Part shown: positions 12,586 through 22,745 of the stretch, piece by piece
Layout: the number at the start of each line of letters is the position of its first letter
How positions within the stretch are numbered: position 1 is the first letter of the stretch
Assembly (NCBI GenBank): GCA_964030785.1
Contig: OZ034967.1
Span: 47,101,033-47,165,032 of the forward strand
Direction of reading: 5' to 3'
DNA: 64,000 bases
Source: Siderastrea siderea
Taxonomy: Eukaryota > Cnidaria > Anthozoa > Scleractinia > Rhizangiidae
Position numbers and translations under genes: made by a program
Notes under the pieces: model-generated
Told to the model about the DNA's origin: nothing
The model's input: only the letters and a program-made list of their open reading frames with translations
Database searches by the model: none

Positions 12586-12819
12586 CTAGTTGATTAAGGA
12601 ATATGCGATGAACTTATATTGGAATTCATTCCCCTTACGATTGAAGGACTTCGGCTCCTCTTGTTTCATCTTCTTGATTTCGCAACGTAGCTGGTCCGTG
12701 GCAGCATGTGTGTGTTTCTTCACCCATTGAGAAACCAACAGGGAAATCTGGGACATCAGTTGCTTATTATTTTCAGCCAAAGACTTTGTCCTCTTTAGGG
12801 ATGAACGTATCAAGCGCAC
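12586..12819 (-). pseudogene. Coiled-coil exon of an unidentified element protein
   Basis: The minus-strand frame is strongly protein-like: KSLAENNKQLMSQISLLV, then a Lys/Glu-rich helix and KSFNRKGNEFQYKF. The rKGNexQykFN ending resembles the amino region of proteins that recur in cnidarian repeats. I cannot assign a superfamily, and there is no catalytic domain nearby. Confidence 0.35.
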
Positions 12820-13039
12820 ATGGAAGGGTCAAGAGTAAACTGGAAAGAAAAAAGGAACTTAACAGGAGAAGACTGACTGACATAGAATGACAAAACATCA
12901 CCCCACAAAAGCTTAAATAGCCCTGAAGGTCACGTGACAACACCAAGCCTCTCAATCGTGCTGTAAGAATATCAATTTCTAATTCGTTCCCAGGTCACTC
13001 AACAGAAATTACTTTTTTGAGGGAAGATTCAAATTTCGT

Positions 13040-13400
13040 AAAAGAGGTTATCCGTCATTATGGTGGTAAATAACAAAGAACGTGTGAACGTTTGTCACAC
13101 CATATAGTCAATTGAGTTGTAGATCGCAACATTTCGACTGCATACTGGTAGTCTTCATCAGGTGGTGAGGTCGACTGGTCACATGTTATCATTTATATTA
13201 CTGTGGTCGGCTGTGATTGGTGGATTTCAATCCTCATTGTTCCATTCCCCATACATTCATCTCCATACAGTCCAAACAGAAATAGATGTGAATGTCCACT
13301 GGTGTGGTTGTTCAAGCAGAACACACTTTCCAGATGATGGACTGTAGTTCAAGTCATAGTCTCATCAAGTAATTCACGTATAATCGTTTGAACTGCTTCT
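13040..13400 (-). mobile_element. PLE terminal fragment with hammerhead-like motif
   Basis: Non-coding terminal region of a Penelope-like element, minus strand. It carries CTGATGA (reverse complement at 13,155-13,161) and GAAA (13,132-13,135) separated by a potential stem (GACU/AGUC), the layout of the hammerhead-like motifs found at other PLE ends in this window. It abuts the CACTA-type transposase fragment at 13,419. Confidence 0.45.
13105..13172 (-). ncRNA. Hammerhead-ribozyme-like motif at PLE end (1)
   Basis: On the minus strand: CTGATGA, one extra base, stem II GACU/AGUC with a 10-nt loop, GAAA, a stem III made by GUUG/CAAC, then UC as a possible cleavage site. The extra base between CUGAUGA and stem II departs from the canonical core. 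Known biology: PLEs carry hammerhead motifs in their terminal regions. Self-cleavage here is inference. Confidence 0.45.
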
Positions 13401-13418
13401 CAGTCATGCTGGTAGTGC

Positions 13419-14275
13419 TTAAGGACTGCTCACACATAACCGCTTGATCCCTCTTCTGAAGAGGGTACAAAAACACATCGACACAATGTCATGCCAGGCC
13501 ACGCAGTGAACTGTCCTTGTTTCTTTCACTGCTTGAAAGTGCATCTCTCGAAGTTCGTTTTCAAGAAAAGATTGTACCATCACATCTGCTGGTTCTTCGT
13601 CAAGACCAAATAAGCAAATATTGCCGAGTTTGTCATACTTACAAAGCACAACAAAATCTGTGTTCCTGGCCAGCAAATAGTACTTCACTTTGCCAAACTC
13701 GTGATCAGAACCATTCTTGATCTCCACAGTAAAGATACAGCTTTTTTTCTTCCCATTGTTTGATAAACTGTGGAACAGCTGACCATCACTTGTCATTCTG
13801 TTCGCCTGATGGACCTTATGGCCTTGTAAATCCAGCTGCTGGATCACTGTTTCGGGCAAATCAGGGTCTGTTGTGAATGGCAGCATGAAGTAACGATTTC
13901 CCTCCACTTGATATTGACCTTTCATTGATAAAGGACCTTACTTCTTGTGGCTCCCTACTTTCTCGTTTATCAGTGTTCCTGAGTTTTGTGCAAACAGCAG
14001 GTTCCTTACAATCTGATCAATAATTCCGCGGATTCCATGAAATTGCCGTTTCAAGTGGCTCATCATTGCTTCAAAGACAAAACCAGAGTGAAGAATAAGG
14101 GGGCTATGTTTACGAACTTGGTCAGGGAGGTGTGTTAGTGCATGGCAAGTGTAGGTCTCTTCTGATTCACCATACAACCTTGGCATCAACCGTTGGTAAC
14201 TTCTTACGTGTAGTTCTGCAAAATCAATCTCTCTGTCAGTTATGACATCACTTGTCATAACCGACGGCAGTGGCT
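13419..14275 (-). pseudogene. CACTA/EnSpm-like transposase C-terminal fragment, copy 1
   Basis: Two minus-strand frames. The upstream one (14,258-13,938) has the block typical of the carboxyl part of CACTA transposases: RLYGESEETYTCHALTHLPD followed by SPLILHSGFVFEAMMSHLKRQ and HGIRGIIDQI. The downstream frame (13,925-13,419) continues with GKVKYYLLARNTDFVVLC and FGLDEEP and ends in a stop. The catalytic part is absent. Copy 2 at 30.4-34.3 kb is a paralogue containing the same words. The upstream side ends at 14,292, where a CACTA-ended element is inserted. Confidence 0.65.
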
Positions 14276-14292
14276 AGAAGAGAAAAGTGAAA

Positions 14293-15468
14293 CATTACAA
14301 CTTTGCTGTGGTTTAAGTGTGTACCCACATTTTGTGGGTCGATTATTATTCATATATTCCCGCTAGTGTTCTTTCTCATTGAATATTCATAATTCACGGA
14401 CCGATTACTTTCCGAAAATGCAGCTGGCTGTTCACGAGCGCAAACGCTTTGATGCTAGGTGCGATATTTTTGCTTTGTTTCAAGATTTCTGCTTGATTGA
14501 TTTTTTCAAATCCTGTTGTTTATGCAGATATTAATTTATTTGGTAAGATTAAAGGTTGCGAAAAGCTCAAAGCATGCACTTGGAAAGGCTGGGAAATTGA
14601 CATGAACGCAATGCGCGACGTGAAGTCGAAAACACTCGCAAACATTCTATTATCTGGAATGATTGCCATCAATAATTTGATGAGCAAGCATATTTACACT
14701 AACAGTTGAGAATAAGTGAGTGAGCCACGCGAATAACTGTTATTTTAAAGCCCGCGTTATGTTTTGTATTTGCATAAGAATATATCGTCTGTCGTTTTGA
14801 CAAGTGCAGTTAATCGAATCCAAGCAATTTGTTGTTTGTTAAGCTTAAATAAGCTAACATAATGAAAAAAAAGCTTAGCGAACGGTCGGTAAGAAATAAC
14901 TGCAAATAAATATCTCCGTTTTTACGCTTTCAAATCGACTTCCACCTCACAAACAAAAGCAAATTCATTCAGACGTGACCGAAGGCATGTCACCGCAGTT
15001 CTCGCCGCCGCCGGCAAATTGCATTGTAATTTACCAAATAAAGTGTCTCTCCGGCAAAACTGAACGGAAAATCCCGTTTAAACGCTCATTCTCAAGCTTG
15101 CAAAACACATCTGAATAATAAACCGATATTACTTTGTCACTTTTGAGCGAAACGTTTTTAGATGGAAAGAAATGGAAACGCGAAGTGACATTTTTTTTGA
15201 GAACACCACACTTCAAAGAACAAAAGCATACGCACTTGAGGGACCGTAATTAGGCCCCATTGTTGGATTCTTTTGAAATACATCCACAGAATCGCCGCCC
15301 AAAAGTCACAAATCTTATTCATTTGTTTGAACCCAATAATACTCAGCTCTTTCATCCGAGCAAACTTGAAGCCTACCGACGAGTAAATTAACGGGCCTTT
15401 GGTGTCAGTTAGCCAGTGGTATGCCCCATTTTTGAACAACACATTTAAACCGGGCGAAAGTTGTAGTG
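14293..15468. mobile_element. 1.18 kb non-autonomous CACTA-type element
   Basis: Inverted termini: left CATTACAACTTT then GGTTTAAGTGTGT (14,293 on); right, reverse complemented, CACTACAACTTT then GGTTTAAATGTGT (ends 15,468). The right end begins CACTA, the hallmark of that superfamily. Flanks are AAA and AAG, compatible with a 3-bp target duplication. The paralogous segment at 33.1 kb lacks this element: its sequence runs from the CACTA-transposase flank straight to GAAGTATTCTGAG. No coding capacity is recognised inside; two minus-strand frames (15,442-15,158; 15,216-15,031) are unassigned. Confidence 0.7.
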
Positions 15469-15500
15469 AAGTATTCTGAGGGGAAATGTGGCTTCACAAT

Positions 15501-15584
15501 AGTCCTTTCCCAAGATAATTGCAGCACAAAGGAGACTGGGAAAACGTAGCGTGGAAGCGAGGCTATGGTAAGTACAATTTCAAC
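15501..15584 (+). repeat. Left terminal inverted repeat of ISL2EU copy B
   Basis: 84 bp, 75 of 84 identical to the reverse complement of the right end. It ends just before a GTG codon at 15,585-15,587 that aligns with the ATG of the transposase at the other end. It contains GGTAAGT (about 15,567-15,573), a good splice-donor consensus shared by both ends. Confidence 0.85.
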
Positions 15585-18178
15585 GTGTTGGACGCGGATT
15601 TGATTTACTCACGAAAAGACGATTTGCAAAAATGGTTGAAAGCACGCGGGCTTAAAACAACAGGTAGGAAACAAGAACTTATCGACCATGTATTAAAAGC
15701 GAAGCAAAATGGCATCAAAACAACCGTGGAAAGAGAAACCAGAGAGAGGGAACAGCAAGAAAAGAGAGCTGCCGAAAAACTTCAAACTCCCTCAGAGAAC
15801 CTCCGAATCCAAAGACGCTGAACAACTGGTCACAGGATTTATCCAAACTGCCCCGTATAACTAATACCGAAATTAAAAACTACCTTGTTTATGGCAGTTG
15901 CAAATTTTACAAAAGCGAAGATATGAGGTGTTTCAAGCAACTCAAAGCTTTCAAGTTTTTTAAAGACGGCCAAGTACAAGACATCAGTATAAGTCTCATC
16001 AGTGACAAGAGTGGCTACTGTTTCGTCAAATCCAAGGTATTGCCTTCAACGCGCCAAGACCCAGTTTACAGTACGTGGGTTGCGATTGTTAAAGAAACAG
16101 CAAAGGTGTTCTCAGCAGATTGTAACTGCACGGCAGGGTATATAAGTGAGGTTGATTTCCTTCTAGCTTCTTCTCTTATAAGCTTATCAGCAGGGCAGCT
16201 TGGATGGATCCAGAAAAAAATACTGTTCTTCTGGTCCTTCAGCATCCTAGGATTTGGAAGATCCTTGGAGGGAGTTTGAAGTTTCTGAAAAAGCTCTCTT
16301 TTCTTGCTCCTCTTCCCTCCAGTTTGTCGTTCAACAATTTTCTTACTGTCATTTTGCTTCATTTTTATTACATGCTTGAAAAGTCGTTGCTTTCTACTAG
16401 TCTTGTTGTTTGTAGCTTGCATGCTGTAGTGTATTGTGTTACACGCATCATGATTGCTCTTTTCCTGTTACTTAATAGTTATACTGTTGAAGGTACAAAG
16501 TGGTATTACTGATAACTAGTATTGTACTCTTAATATATTTTGTTGATTGCTAAATAAAGACAGAATTGAATAGAAGCAATAACACGAGTCACTTCTCTTC
16601 CGTATGAGTACACAACACATGCTTTCAGACATTTTTGCAAATTGTGTAGTTCCAGAAAATATCTATACCTCCACCACAGAAGGTTTTTTTTCCTAAGACC
16701 CCACCCCTCAGGAAATTTCAATTAAGCTTCATACATTTCTTTAAATGTTTTGGTCTTTGAGACATCCTCCTCTTCCAGGAATTTTCAATCTCTTCTGTGG
16801 GGGAATATGGAGATTTTTTGGAACTACACATTGTCTTTTTGTGGCTGAATTAAGTGGACAGAGAATGTACTTACGATAGCCACACCCTAACTCTGTCCTC
16901 TTTCAGGTTAGGCGAGGCCTGTAATCATATAGCGGCATTGCTTTTTACTTTAGAGGACTATGGAAAGAGTCACAATGGTGTTTATTCAGAAAGTGTTTCA
17001 TCCACATCTCAACCATGCGAGTGGAATAAGCCGCGTAAACGGAAGCTTAGTCCTAAACGTATAGACGAGGTGAGGCCAATCAAGCACCAGTATGGGAAAG
17101 TGCCAAGAATGGCAGCAGCACCCAGCACTGATCTGTACAAAGCCTGTCCCACTTTACAGGAATCATTTTTCCCTAAGCTCTTAGATGATCTAAGAATAGT
17201 GAATCCTCAATGTGCTCTGTTTACTGCCATTGAAAAGCATAACACTGTTTCATCAGACCATGACATTATCAGTGATTTAAATGTTGGAGCGACTGAAGAA
17301 CCTTTTTGTGAGGATCCATCTAGTTTTTCCCTAAATAAAATACCTGAACAGCATGCACCTGAACAAGAAACAGTAAACTTAAATCATGAACAGCCTTTTC
17401 ACTTGGGTTGCATATCGCCCTTCAGTGCTCTTCCCCCAGGTAGCAGTGAAATAAAGAAAAAAACCATCGGAGTAAAGAGAAAACTCACTTTTAATGAGAA
17501 TGAAATTCAGCTTGTTGAAAAGAAAACAAGGCTTCAGAGCCAAGATTCCAATTGGTATTTATATAGAAAAGGAAGAATTACTGCATCTAAATGCAAACGT
17601 GTGGCCAGCCTTAAACCTACTACGTCTCCCTCAAAAGCTCTGAAAGAATTACTTTTGTGTGAAAGTGAGGATGACATTGTAGATACATTTCTTTCTAAAA
17701 TGGAGATGGAGGGAAAGCATGGTTTTTCATTTACGAAGTGTGGGTTTTTCATAAGCAAGACACGTGGCTTTTTGGGAGCAAGTCCTGATCGAATAATTCA
17801 AGACCCAAAGGAGGACTCCCCAGGTGTGGCCGAGTTGAAATTTTTGCAAGTAAAAGAAAATGAGACGTTAGCAGATGTGCTACTAAGACAACACATCTGT
17901 GTGAAGAGAAAAGAAGACAACTGCACCAGTCCACTGCTTAACAAAAAAAACACAAGTACTAGTTTCAGCTTTACCGACAAATGTTTGTAAAGGAATCACA
18001 TTGGGGAATTCTTATTGTTAAAGGATCCAATGGCGACATGTTTCATCAAAAAGTTAAATTTGAAGAGCATTTTTGGTCTCCTATATTAGGAAAACGCGAA
18101 AGGTTTTTTGATTCTGTCATGATGTATGAACTTGCTTACCCACGAGTTCAACTTGGTCTTGTGCGAATGACCTTTTAG
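15585..18178 (+). pseudogene. SAP-SWIM-YqaJ nuclease gene of ISL2EU copy B
   Basis: Presumed accessory nuclease of the transposon. Domains in order: a SAP DNA-binding motif (DDLQKWLKARGLKTTGRKQEL, about 15,624-15,690), a SWIM zinc finger, and the YqaJ exonuclease core. The SWIM finger is split by an intron (donor at 16,138, acceptor TTTCAG ending 16,906); joined, it gives CNCTAG and GEACNH, the full CxC...CxH set. The YqaJ core has RKGRITASKC, GFLGASPDRI with its Asp, and AELKF with its Glu (to about 17,850). Damage: the expected start is GTG rather than ATG; a 1-nt deletion near 15,805 shifts frame into PPNPKTLNNW; an A8 run near 17,943 shifts frame; a TAG follows near 17,959. The carboxyl block HWGILIVKGSNG to FDSVMMYELAYPR ends at 18,178. 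The catalytic residues remain. Confidence 0.85.
16220..16425 (-). repeat. Inverted partial copy of the SAP-gene exon inside its own intron
   Basis: The minus strand here reads RKQRLFKHVIKMKQND, IVERQTGGKR and ELFQKLQTPSKDLPNPR. These match, block by block, RKQELIDHVLKAKQNG, VERETRERE and AEKLQTPSENL in the plus-strand exon at 15,660-15,815. A diverged copy of the first exon therefore lies inverted in the 768-bp intron of the same gene. It comes from a related but not identical element copy. Confidence 0.75.
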
Positions 18179-18327
18179 GACACCTTGTAGTACTGTATGT
18201 TTTACAGTGTACATGTATCTTTAGCTCTTAATTACTTAAGCTTCAGTGTGACTGTGATCACTTAACTCCACAGATGCATGGAGAAAGCTAGCATGGTTAT
18301 AGACAGTGGCGGTGCAAAACTCAACAG

Positions 18328-18480
18328 TTGAAGGGGTGCATGGAATAAGGCCCTAGGTGACTCTTGATGTAATGTGACATTCCCCTTTTACTTCACAAGC
18401 ATATGCAAGGCAAATTGGAAGGAGAATCTAGCAGTTTACCAGAAGTCATTTGGGGCTTTATAATTTCAGGCACCCCTTCA
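18328..18480. mobile_element. 153-bp MITE, copy 1
   Basis: Starts TTGAAGGGGTGC and ends GGCACCCCTTCA, an inverted terminus extending to about TGGAATAA/TTATAATTTC. A second copy with the same ends and internal words (TGACTC.TGAT, GGCAATTTGGAAGGAGAA) lies at 22,052-22,202. It is nested between the two genes of ISL2EU copy B. Confidence 0.7.
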
Positions 18481-18797
18481 GGTATATACCACAAAAGCTC
18501 TATTAAGCACCCCATCTATATTAAGCCTCCCTCTCTTGGGGACTAAAATTAAATAAGCCCCTCCCCCCCCAGGGGGCTTTATAGAGCTTTTACGGTATTT
18601 GTTTTAACAAATTTCAAAATTAAAACAATGGGATGTCCATATTGGAAGTAAAGGAAACAGTATTCATATGATATTTTCACCTCTAGACAAAATCACACTG
18701 TGGTACATGTGTACCTTACAGGGGTTTCCTAAAATTTCCATCCATCACCCCAACTACGTGAAAGTTTCCAGGATCATCAAAAAGAGGGCAGTGGCAC

Positions 18798-20378
18798 TTA
18801 ACTGACAAGAGGAGGCTCAAGATTGGTAAGGGCTGCACAAATGAACACTATATTGTTAGCATTATGCCACTCAGTGGCAGGGATGATACCTTGCAATATT
18901 CTAAAGTTTTTTATTTGTTCCATTTTTCGTTCGACATGGATTCGTACTGCAGCGATTCGCCTTGTTTCCTCAACTTCCTGTCTTGAAAGCTGTCTGTTTG
19001 AGTCTCGCTTTGGGGGCATGTTCAAGGAAACATCCAAAGGATCCAATAAATCCTGAATTGTAAACCCCTTGTCTGCCATCACACTGTCACCTGGTTCAAG
19101 TAGATTCAGTAAACCACTCTCTTTAACAATTTGCTTGTCAGATACATTTCCTCCCCATAATTTGGACAGGAATGTGACTACTCCAGTGGGGCTGATGCCT
19201 ACCAGAAGCTTGAATGTGTTATGTGACTTATAACTTGAGTAAGTTATTGACTGAGTAACCAAAGAGGAAGGCCTCTCGACAAAAAATTCAGTACAGTCTA
19301 TTATTACTCGGGTATTGGGGAATTTTTTGAAACTCTTAGGCATATTGGCTTGAATTACTTCTCTAGTTGGCCACACAATTAAATTCTTAGATGGCAAGTA
19401 CATTGTACCATGTAATAAGAACCCGAGAAACTGTGCTCATCAAAACACAGAATCTTTGTGCTAAGTCCTGTTCTAGCCGTCCAAGCCTGAGCCTCATGAA
19501 GACCATTAAATATTCATCCACAAGTCGCATCTTTCTTTTAGGGCCTGGCTTCTGTTTAACTTCATTTTCCAAATAAGGTTTTTCCTTCAGTGAATCCTTT
19601 CCATTCCAGTAATTTATCCTTCCAGCTAATGTTAAAATGCTGTTAAAAATCACCATAAATGTACCAAAATTTACGAATCCGGTGTAAAACCTTGTTTTCT
19701 GATCAACTCCTTGGAGATCTTCAGCAGTTAGCAACGGAAGGTTCACCTGTACACCGACTTCTTTCCTTTCAACTTAAGTTTGAACTTCGCTGTCAACAGA
19801 ACTGGAACAAAACTGGAACAAAACTGAACACCTGTATCTCTTGATCCATCCCAAAGCAAATCTTCAGAGTCAACTTCACAAGGTTCGGTACAAATATAGT
19901 CATGGAAACAGTGAGAGAAGTTGTTTGCTTCGCTTCTAACTGTTTCTTTAATTTCCAGTAAATCTTCCGAATTTACCTCTGAAATGATACCTCTACCTAC
20001 TGTGGAATGCAACGCTGCTTCTCCTCTCGTTCTTTCGGGTAAAGGACGTTTTTGAACAGGAGATTCCAGCTTTGGCTTTGAAGGGAATAACGTTGGAAAC
20101 TGACACCTTGGCTTTGGCCCATTTCTACCCTCAAAGTGTAAGCTGCAAACCCGGGTTCCAGGCTTTGGAGAAAAACTTTTTTGAACATTTCACAGTTTTG
20201 CTATCCAAAGCCTTTTTGCTTTCATGTCTTTTGGAAGTCTGTGAAGTTGCACCTTCTTCCCATCAACGATTTTCCCTTTATAACTGTGGGAAAGGGGTAC
20301 ACAGCAATAGAGAACTCCTCTGGGAACTGTTTTTTTTTTCGGATTTCCTTCTTCCAGCTGATTTGTTTTACCCGCCAT
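18798..20378 (-). pseudogene. THAP/DDE_Tnp_4 transposase of ISL2EU copy B
   Basis: Starts at ATG 20,376-20,378, immediately inside the terminal repeat, in a good context (CAACATGGCG). THAP finger: YCCVPLSHSYKGK..., with the second zinc Cys changed to Ser, then LHRLPKDMKAKRLWIAKL, an in-frame TGA at about 20,187-20,189, and in the same frame the closing CSLHFEG. After an acidic linker comes the HTH part (KTRFYTGFVNFGTF; PGPKRKMRLVDEYLMVFMRLR). A short deletion near 19,400 shifts the frame. The catalytic core is intact: VIIDCTEF (Asp), VMADKGFTI (Asp), RIHVERKMEQIKNF (Glu). Stop at 18,798. Copy A at 3.5-5.0 kb is from a different but related lineage. Dead through at least one stop and one frameshift, with the whole DDE triad still encoded. 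Confidence 0.85.
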
Positions 20379-20462
20379 GTTGAGATTGTACTTACCACAG
20401 CCTCGCTTTCGCGCTAAGCTTTCCCAGTCTTCTTTGCGCTGCAAGTATCTTGGGAAAGGACT
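20379..20462 (-). repeat. Right terminal inverted repeat of ISL2EU copy B
   Basis: 84 bp, partner of 15,501-15,584. The transposase ATG is directly adjacent, so this repeat must serve as promoter and 5' leader for the transposase if it was ever transcribed. Confidence 0.85.
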
Positions 20463-20559
20463 ATTGGCAGACATGTCTGGAGGAACAGGTTTTGAAGCTC
20501 GCAGTCTTTCCATTGATTGAGTTTACTCAAAGATCTCAATGATACTGCAAAGGTTCAAA

Positions 20560-21062
20560 TGAGGCCTAACACCACTGTAAAAATTAAAGTCTGAAATCCA
20601 AGCTTTCGCCGATCAATGGCATCATCAGGATAAGAAAAATATTCCACATAGGCCTATATACAAATGTAAAGCAACATGTGTATAAAGTGTAAGAATGTGG
20701 CAAGTATGTAAAATGTATAGAACAATAGGTACAAATGTGAACAAGAAATGAATGAAATGGTCTAATGAGCGAGTGTCATTGTACAAAGGGTCTATTCAGT
20801 CACTGGAACAAAAGGTCCGCAAATTCGCTGCATTCCTCTCGGGAGTTGAGGGTAGGTTTGCATTTCCTCGAGTAAAATGCTTCAAATAGGCGTAGATTTA
20901 TGGGGTTGTTTTCTAGAACAATGGTCTTGATTTCAATGCCTTTGTTTTGGCACGTGGAGATGTTTTTATTTACAGAGGAGTTTTCACTATTGAGGTCATG
21001 GATGAAACGTGCAGTGCTAATTTTTACATGTGATTTGGTCAATGGCATTCCTTAATAAGCAC
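20560..21062 (-). mobile_element. Penelope-like element fragment 2 (GIY-YIG end)
   Basis: 3' part of a PLE. The minus frame at 21,048-20,800 reads STARFIHDLNSENSSVNKNI, KGIEIKTIVLENNPINLRLFEAFYSRKCKPTLNSREECSEF; the last block is the characteristic end of the PLE GIY-YIG endonuclease. A non-coding tail with a CTGATGA/GAAA motif follows (20,600-20,630). It is paralogous to the fragment at 33.19-33.97 kb, and both lie next to the same flanking sequence. Confidence 0.75.
20590..20640 (-). ncRNA. Hammerhead-ribozyme-like motif at PLE end (2)
   Basis: Minus strand: CTGATGA (20,622-20,628), one extra base, GCC-loop-GGC stem, GAAA, then a poorly paired region before UUUC. Stem III and stem I are weak, so this is a degenerate or incomplete motif. 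Confidence 0.3.
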
Positions 21063-21204
21063 AATTTGGTTGTTTCTGTAGCTACCGGTGCCCAGTATAC
21101 GTCATCACGCTGGAATAAACTAATTCAATATAAGTGTGTAACTAGCGCAATAGCGCAACTTATTTTCAAATGCAGTAATAAAAAAGGAACTACGGAATAA
21201 CGGG

Positions 21205-21320
21205 GTCCAAGCTGTTGTCCTCAGGTCCACAGGTCCTCGGGTCCACAGGTTCACAGGTCCACGGGTCCTGGTGTTCACAGGTCCATGGGTACACAGGTCC
21301 TCAGGTCCACACTTCTTACT
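21205..21320. repeat. Degenerate GGTCCACAG minisatellite
   Basis: About ten imperfect copies of a 9-10 bp word (GGTCCACAG, GGTCCTCAG, GGTCCACGG, GTTCACAG). The minus-strand frame over it, rich in Thr-Arg-Gly-Pro-Val, is produced by the repeat. Confidence 0.65.
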
Positions 21321-22051
21321 ACATCTACATGTAAGCGTCCACAGTTGCACTTGTTCTGTCCACATGCCACTTCTTGTTACTCGTCTTGGTCTGATCAAAT
21401 TAGCCAATTGAGAGGTTTGAGAAGACCCACAGTCCGAGAAGTTTGAAGTCTATCCTAAGGTTAAACGTGGTCATCGTATCGGATTGTGCACTTATTCAGA
21501 AGCGATGCATACAAAAAATGACATTTATACTCTAGAACCTTGTTCGTAAAACTACGCCCTAAGTAAACTGCAAGCAGGTTTTGTCAAAGGAATAAGAGTT
21601 CAAAATAGAGAAATACCATAAATACCAGCCTTCCAAGGTAATTATTTAAGAACGTGCTTGTTTTGTCGTGAATCAGCTCCCAATGGTCTTGACAGTGGCA
21701 AGGTGAGAAAAATAATTTCAACATAATGTAAACTAAATTTTATTTTGAGATGACACTACAGCTTTATAATGATGGGTAGTTGGGAGAAAATATGTTTCGC
21801 ATTGGGCAGAGTTGCGAAACGTAAAAATATTTGAGTAAGCATTATTCCAAGATCTCTTGCATTCTTAATTTTTTAAAATTAATTTAGACTTTTCCTCCTT
21901 TTTGGAAGAATAAGGGACATCAATTATCTCTTATGGGGAGGGGGGAGTTGATTGGACGATAATATTTAAAGGACACAGTTACAGTTTCATTGAACTTATT
22001 TAAGAATCCCTTTTTAAACAATATCAATCATTAATGATCAGTGATTATTAA

Positions 22052-22202
22052 TTGAAGGGGTACGTGAAATAATACCCTAAGTGACTCCTGATCTAGTGTC
22101 GAATTCTCTCTTTGATTCAAAAGTGTATAAAAGGCAATTTGGAAGGAGAAACTAACAGCTTTTCATACGTCCTTTAGGGTTTTATTCCAGGCACCCCTCC
22201 AA
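22052..22202. mobile_element. 151-bp MITE, copy 2
   Basis: Begins TTGAAGGGGTACGTG and ends TTATTCCAGGCACCCCTCCAA. Termini and interior match the MITE at 18,328-18,480. The tandem array starts where it ends. Confidence 0.7.
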
Positions 22203-22745
22203 TTCAAAATAGTAGCCCAGTTTAAGGAGCCCCTTTTGCATGGGTTGTCTAAATTCCCATTTCCAGCAATGACTCTGCAAATTCGGTCAAATCCACGAAC
22301 TCTCTCAAATTGTGTCAAGATATAGACTTTGTGTGGGTTTTCAGAAACTAAGGAGCCCTTTTCGCATATATTGTCCAAATTCCCATTTCAAGCATTGACT
22401 CCACACATGTGGTCAAATCCACGAATCCTCTCAAATCGTGTCAAGATATAGACTTTGTGCGGGTTTGAAAAAACAAGGTGCCCCTTTCGCATGTATTGTC
22501 AAAATTCCCATTTCGAGCGATGACCACAAATTTGGTCAAATCCACGAATCCTCTCAAAAGGTGTCAAGATGTAGACTGTGTTGGATTTGAGAAGATAAGG
22601 TGCCCCTTTTGCATATGTTGTCCAAATTCCCATTTCGAGCGATGACTCCACAAATTTGGTCAGACCCATGAATCCCTTCAGATCCTTTCAGGACACAGAC
22701 CTTGTGCGGGTTTTGAGAAAATAAGGAACCCCTTCGTGCCTGATA
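22203..22745. repeat. Tandem array, about 120 bp x 4.3
   Basis: Each unit carries GCCCCTTTTGCAT, TTGTCCAAATTCCCATTTC, GGTCAAATCCACGAATCCTC and GTGTCAAGATATAGACTTTG in that order. Units begin near 22,230, 22,350, 22,478, 22,598 and 22,725. No coding sense is seen. Confidence 0.8.

Larger units (their letters stand above)
15501..20462. mobile_element. Full-length ISL2EU-type DNA transposon, copy B (4,962 bp)
   Basis: Borders are exact. Both ends begin AGTCCTTTCCCAAGATA and form an 84-bp inverted repeat with 9 mismatches. The dinucleotide AT flanks each end (15,499-15,500 and 20,463-20,464). The paralogous segment at 33,113-33,190 preserves the empty site with a single AT at 33,151-33,152. It encodes two convergent genes: a SAP/SWIM/YqaJ nuclease (+) and a THAP/DDE transposase (-). 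Two genes of these kinds with an AT duplication fit the ISL2EU superfamily as I remember it. Both genes are broken. A 153-bp MITE sits between them at 18,328-18,480. Confidence 0.85.

Noticed and set aside
21120..21407. Minus-strand frame with repeated Thr-Arg-Gly-Pro-Val
   Set aside because: Direct product of the GGTCCACAG minisatellite.
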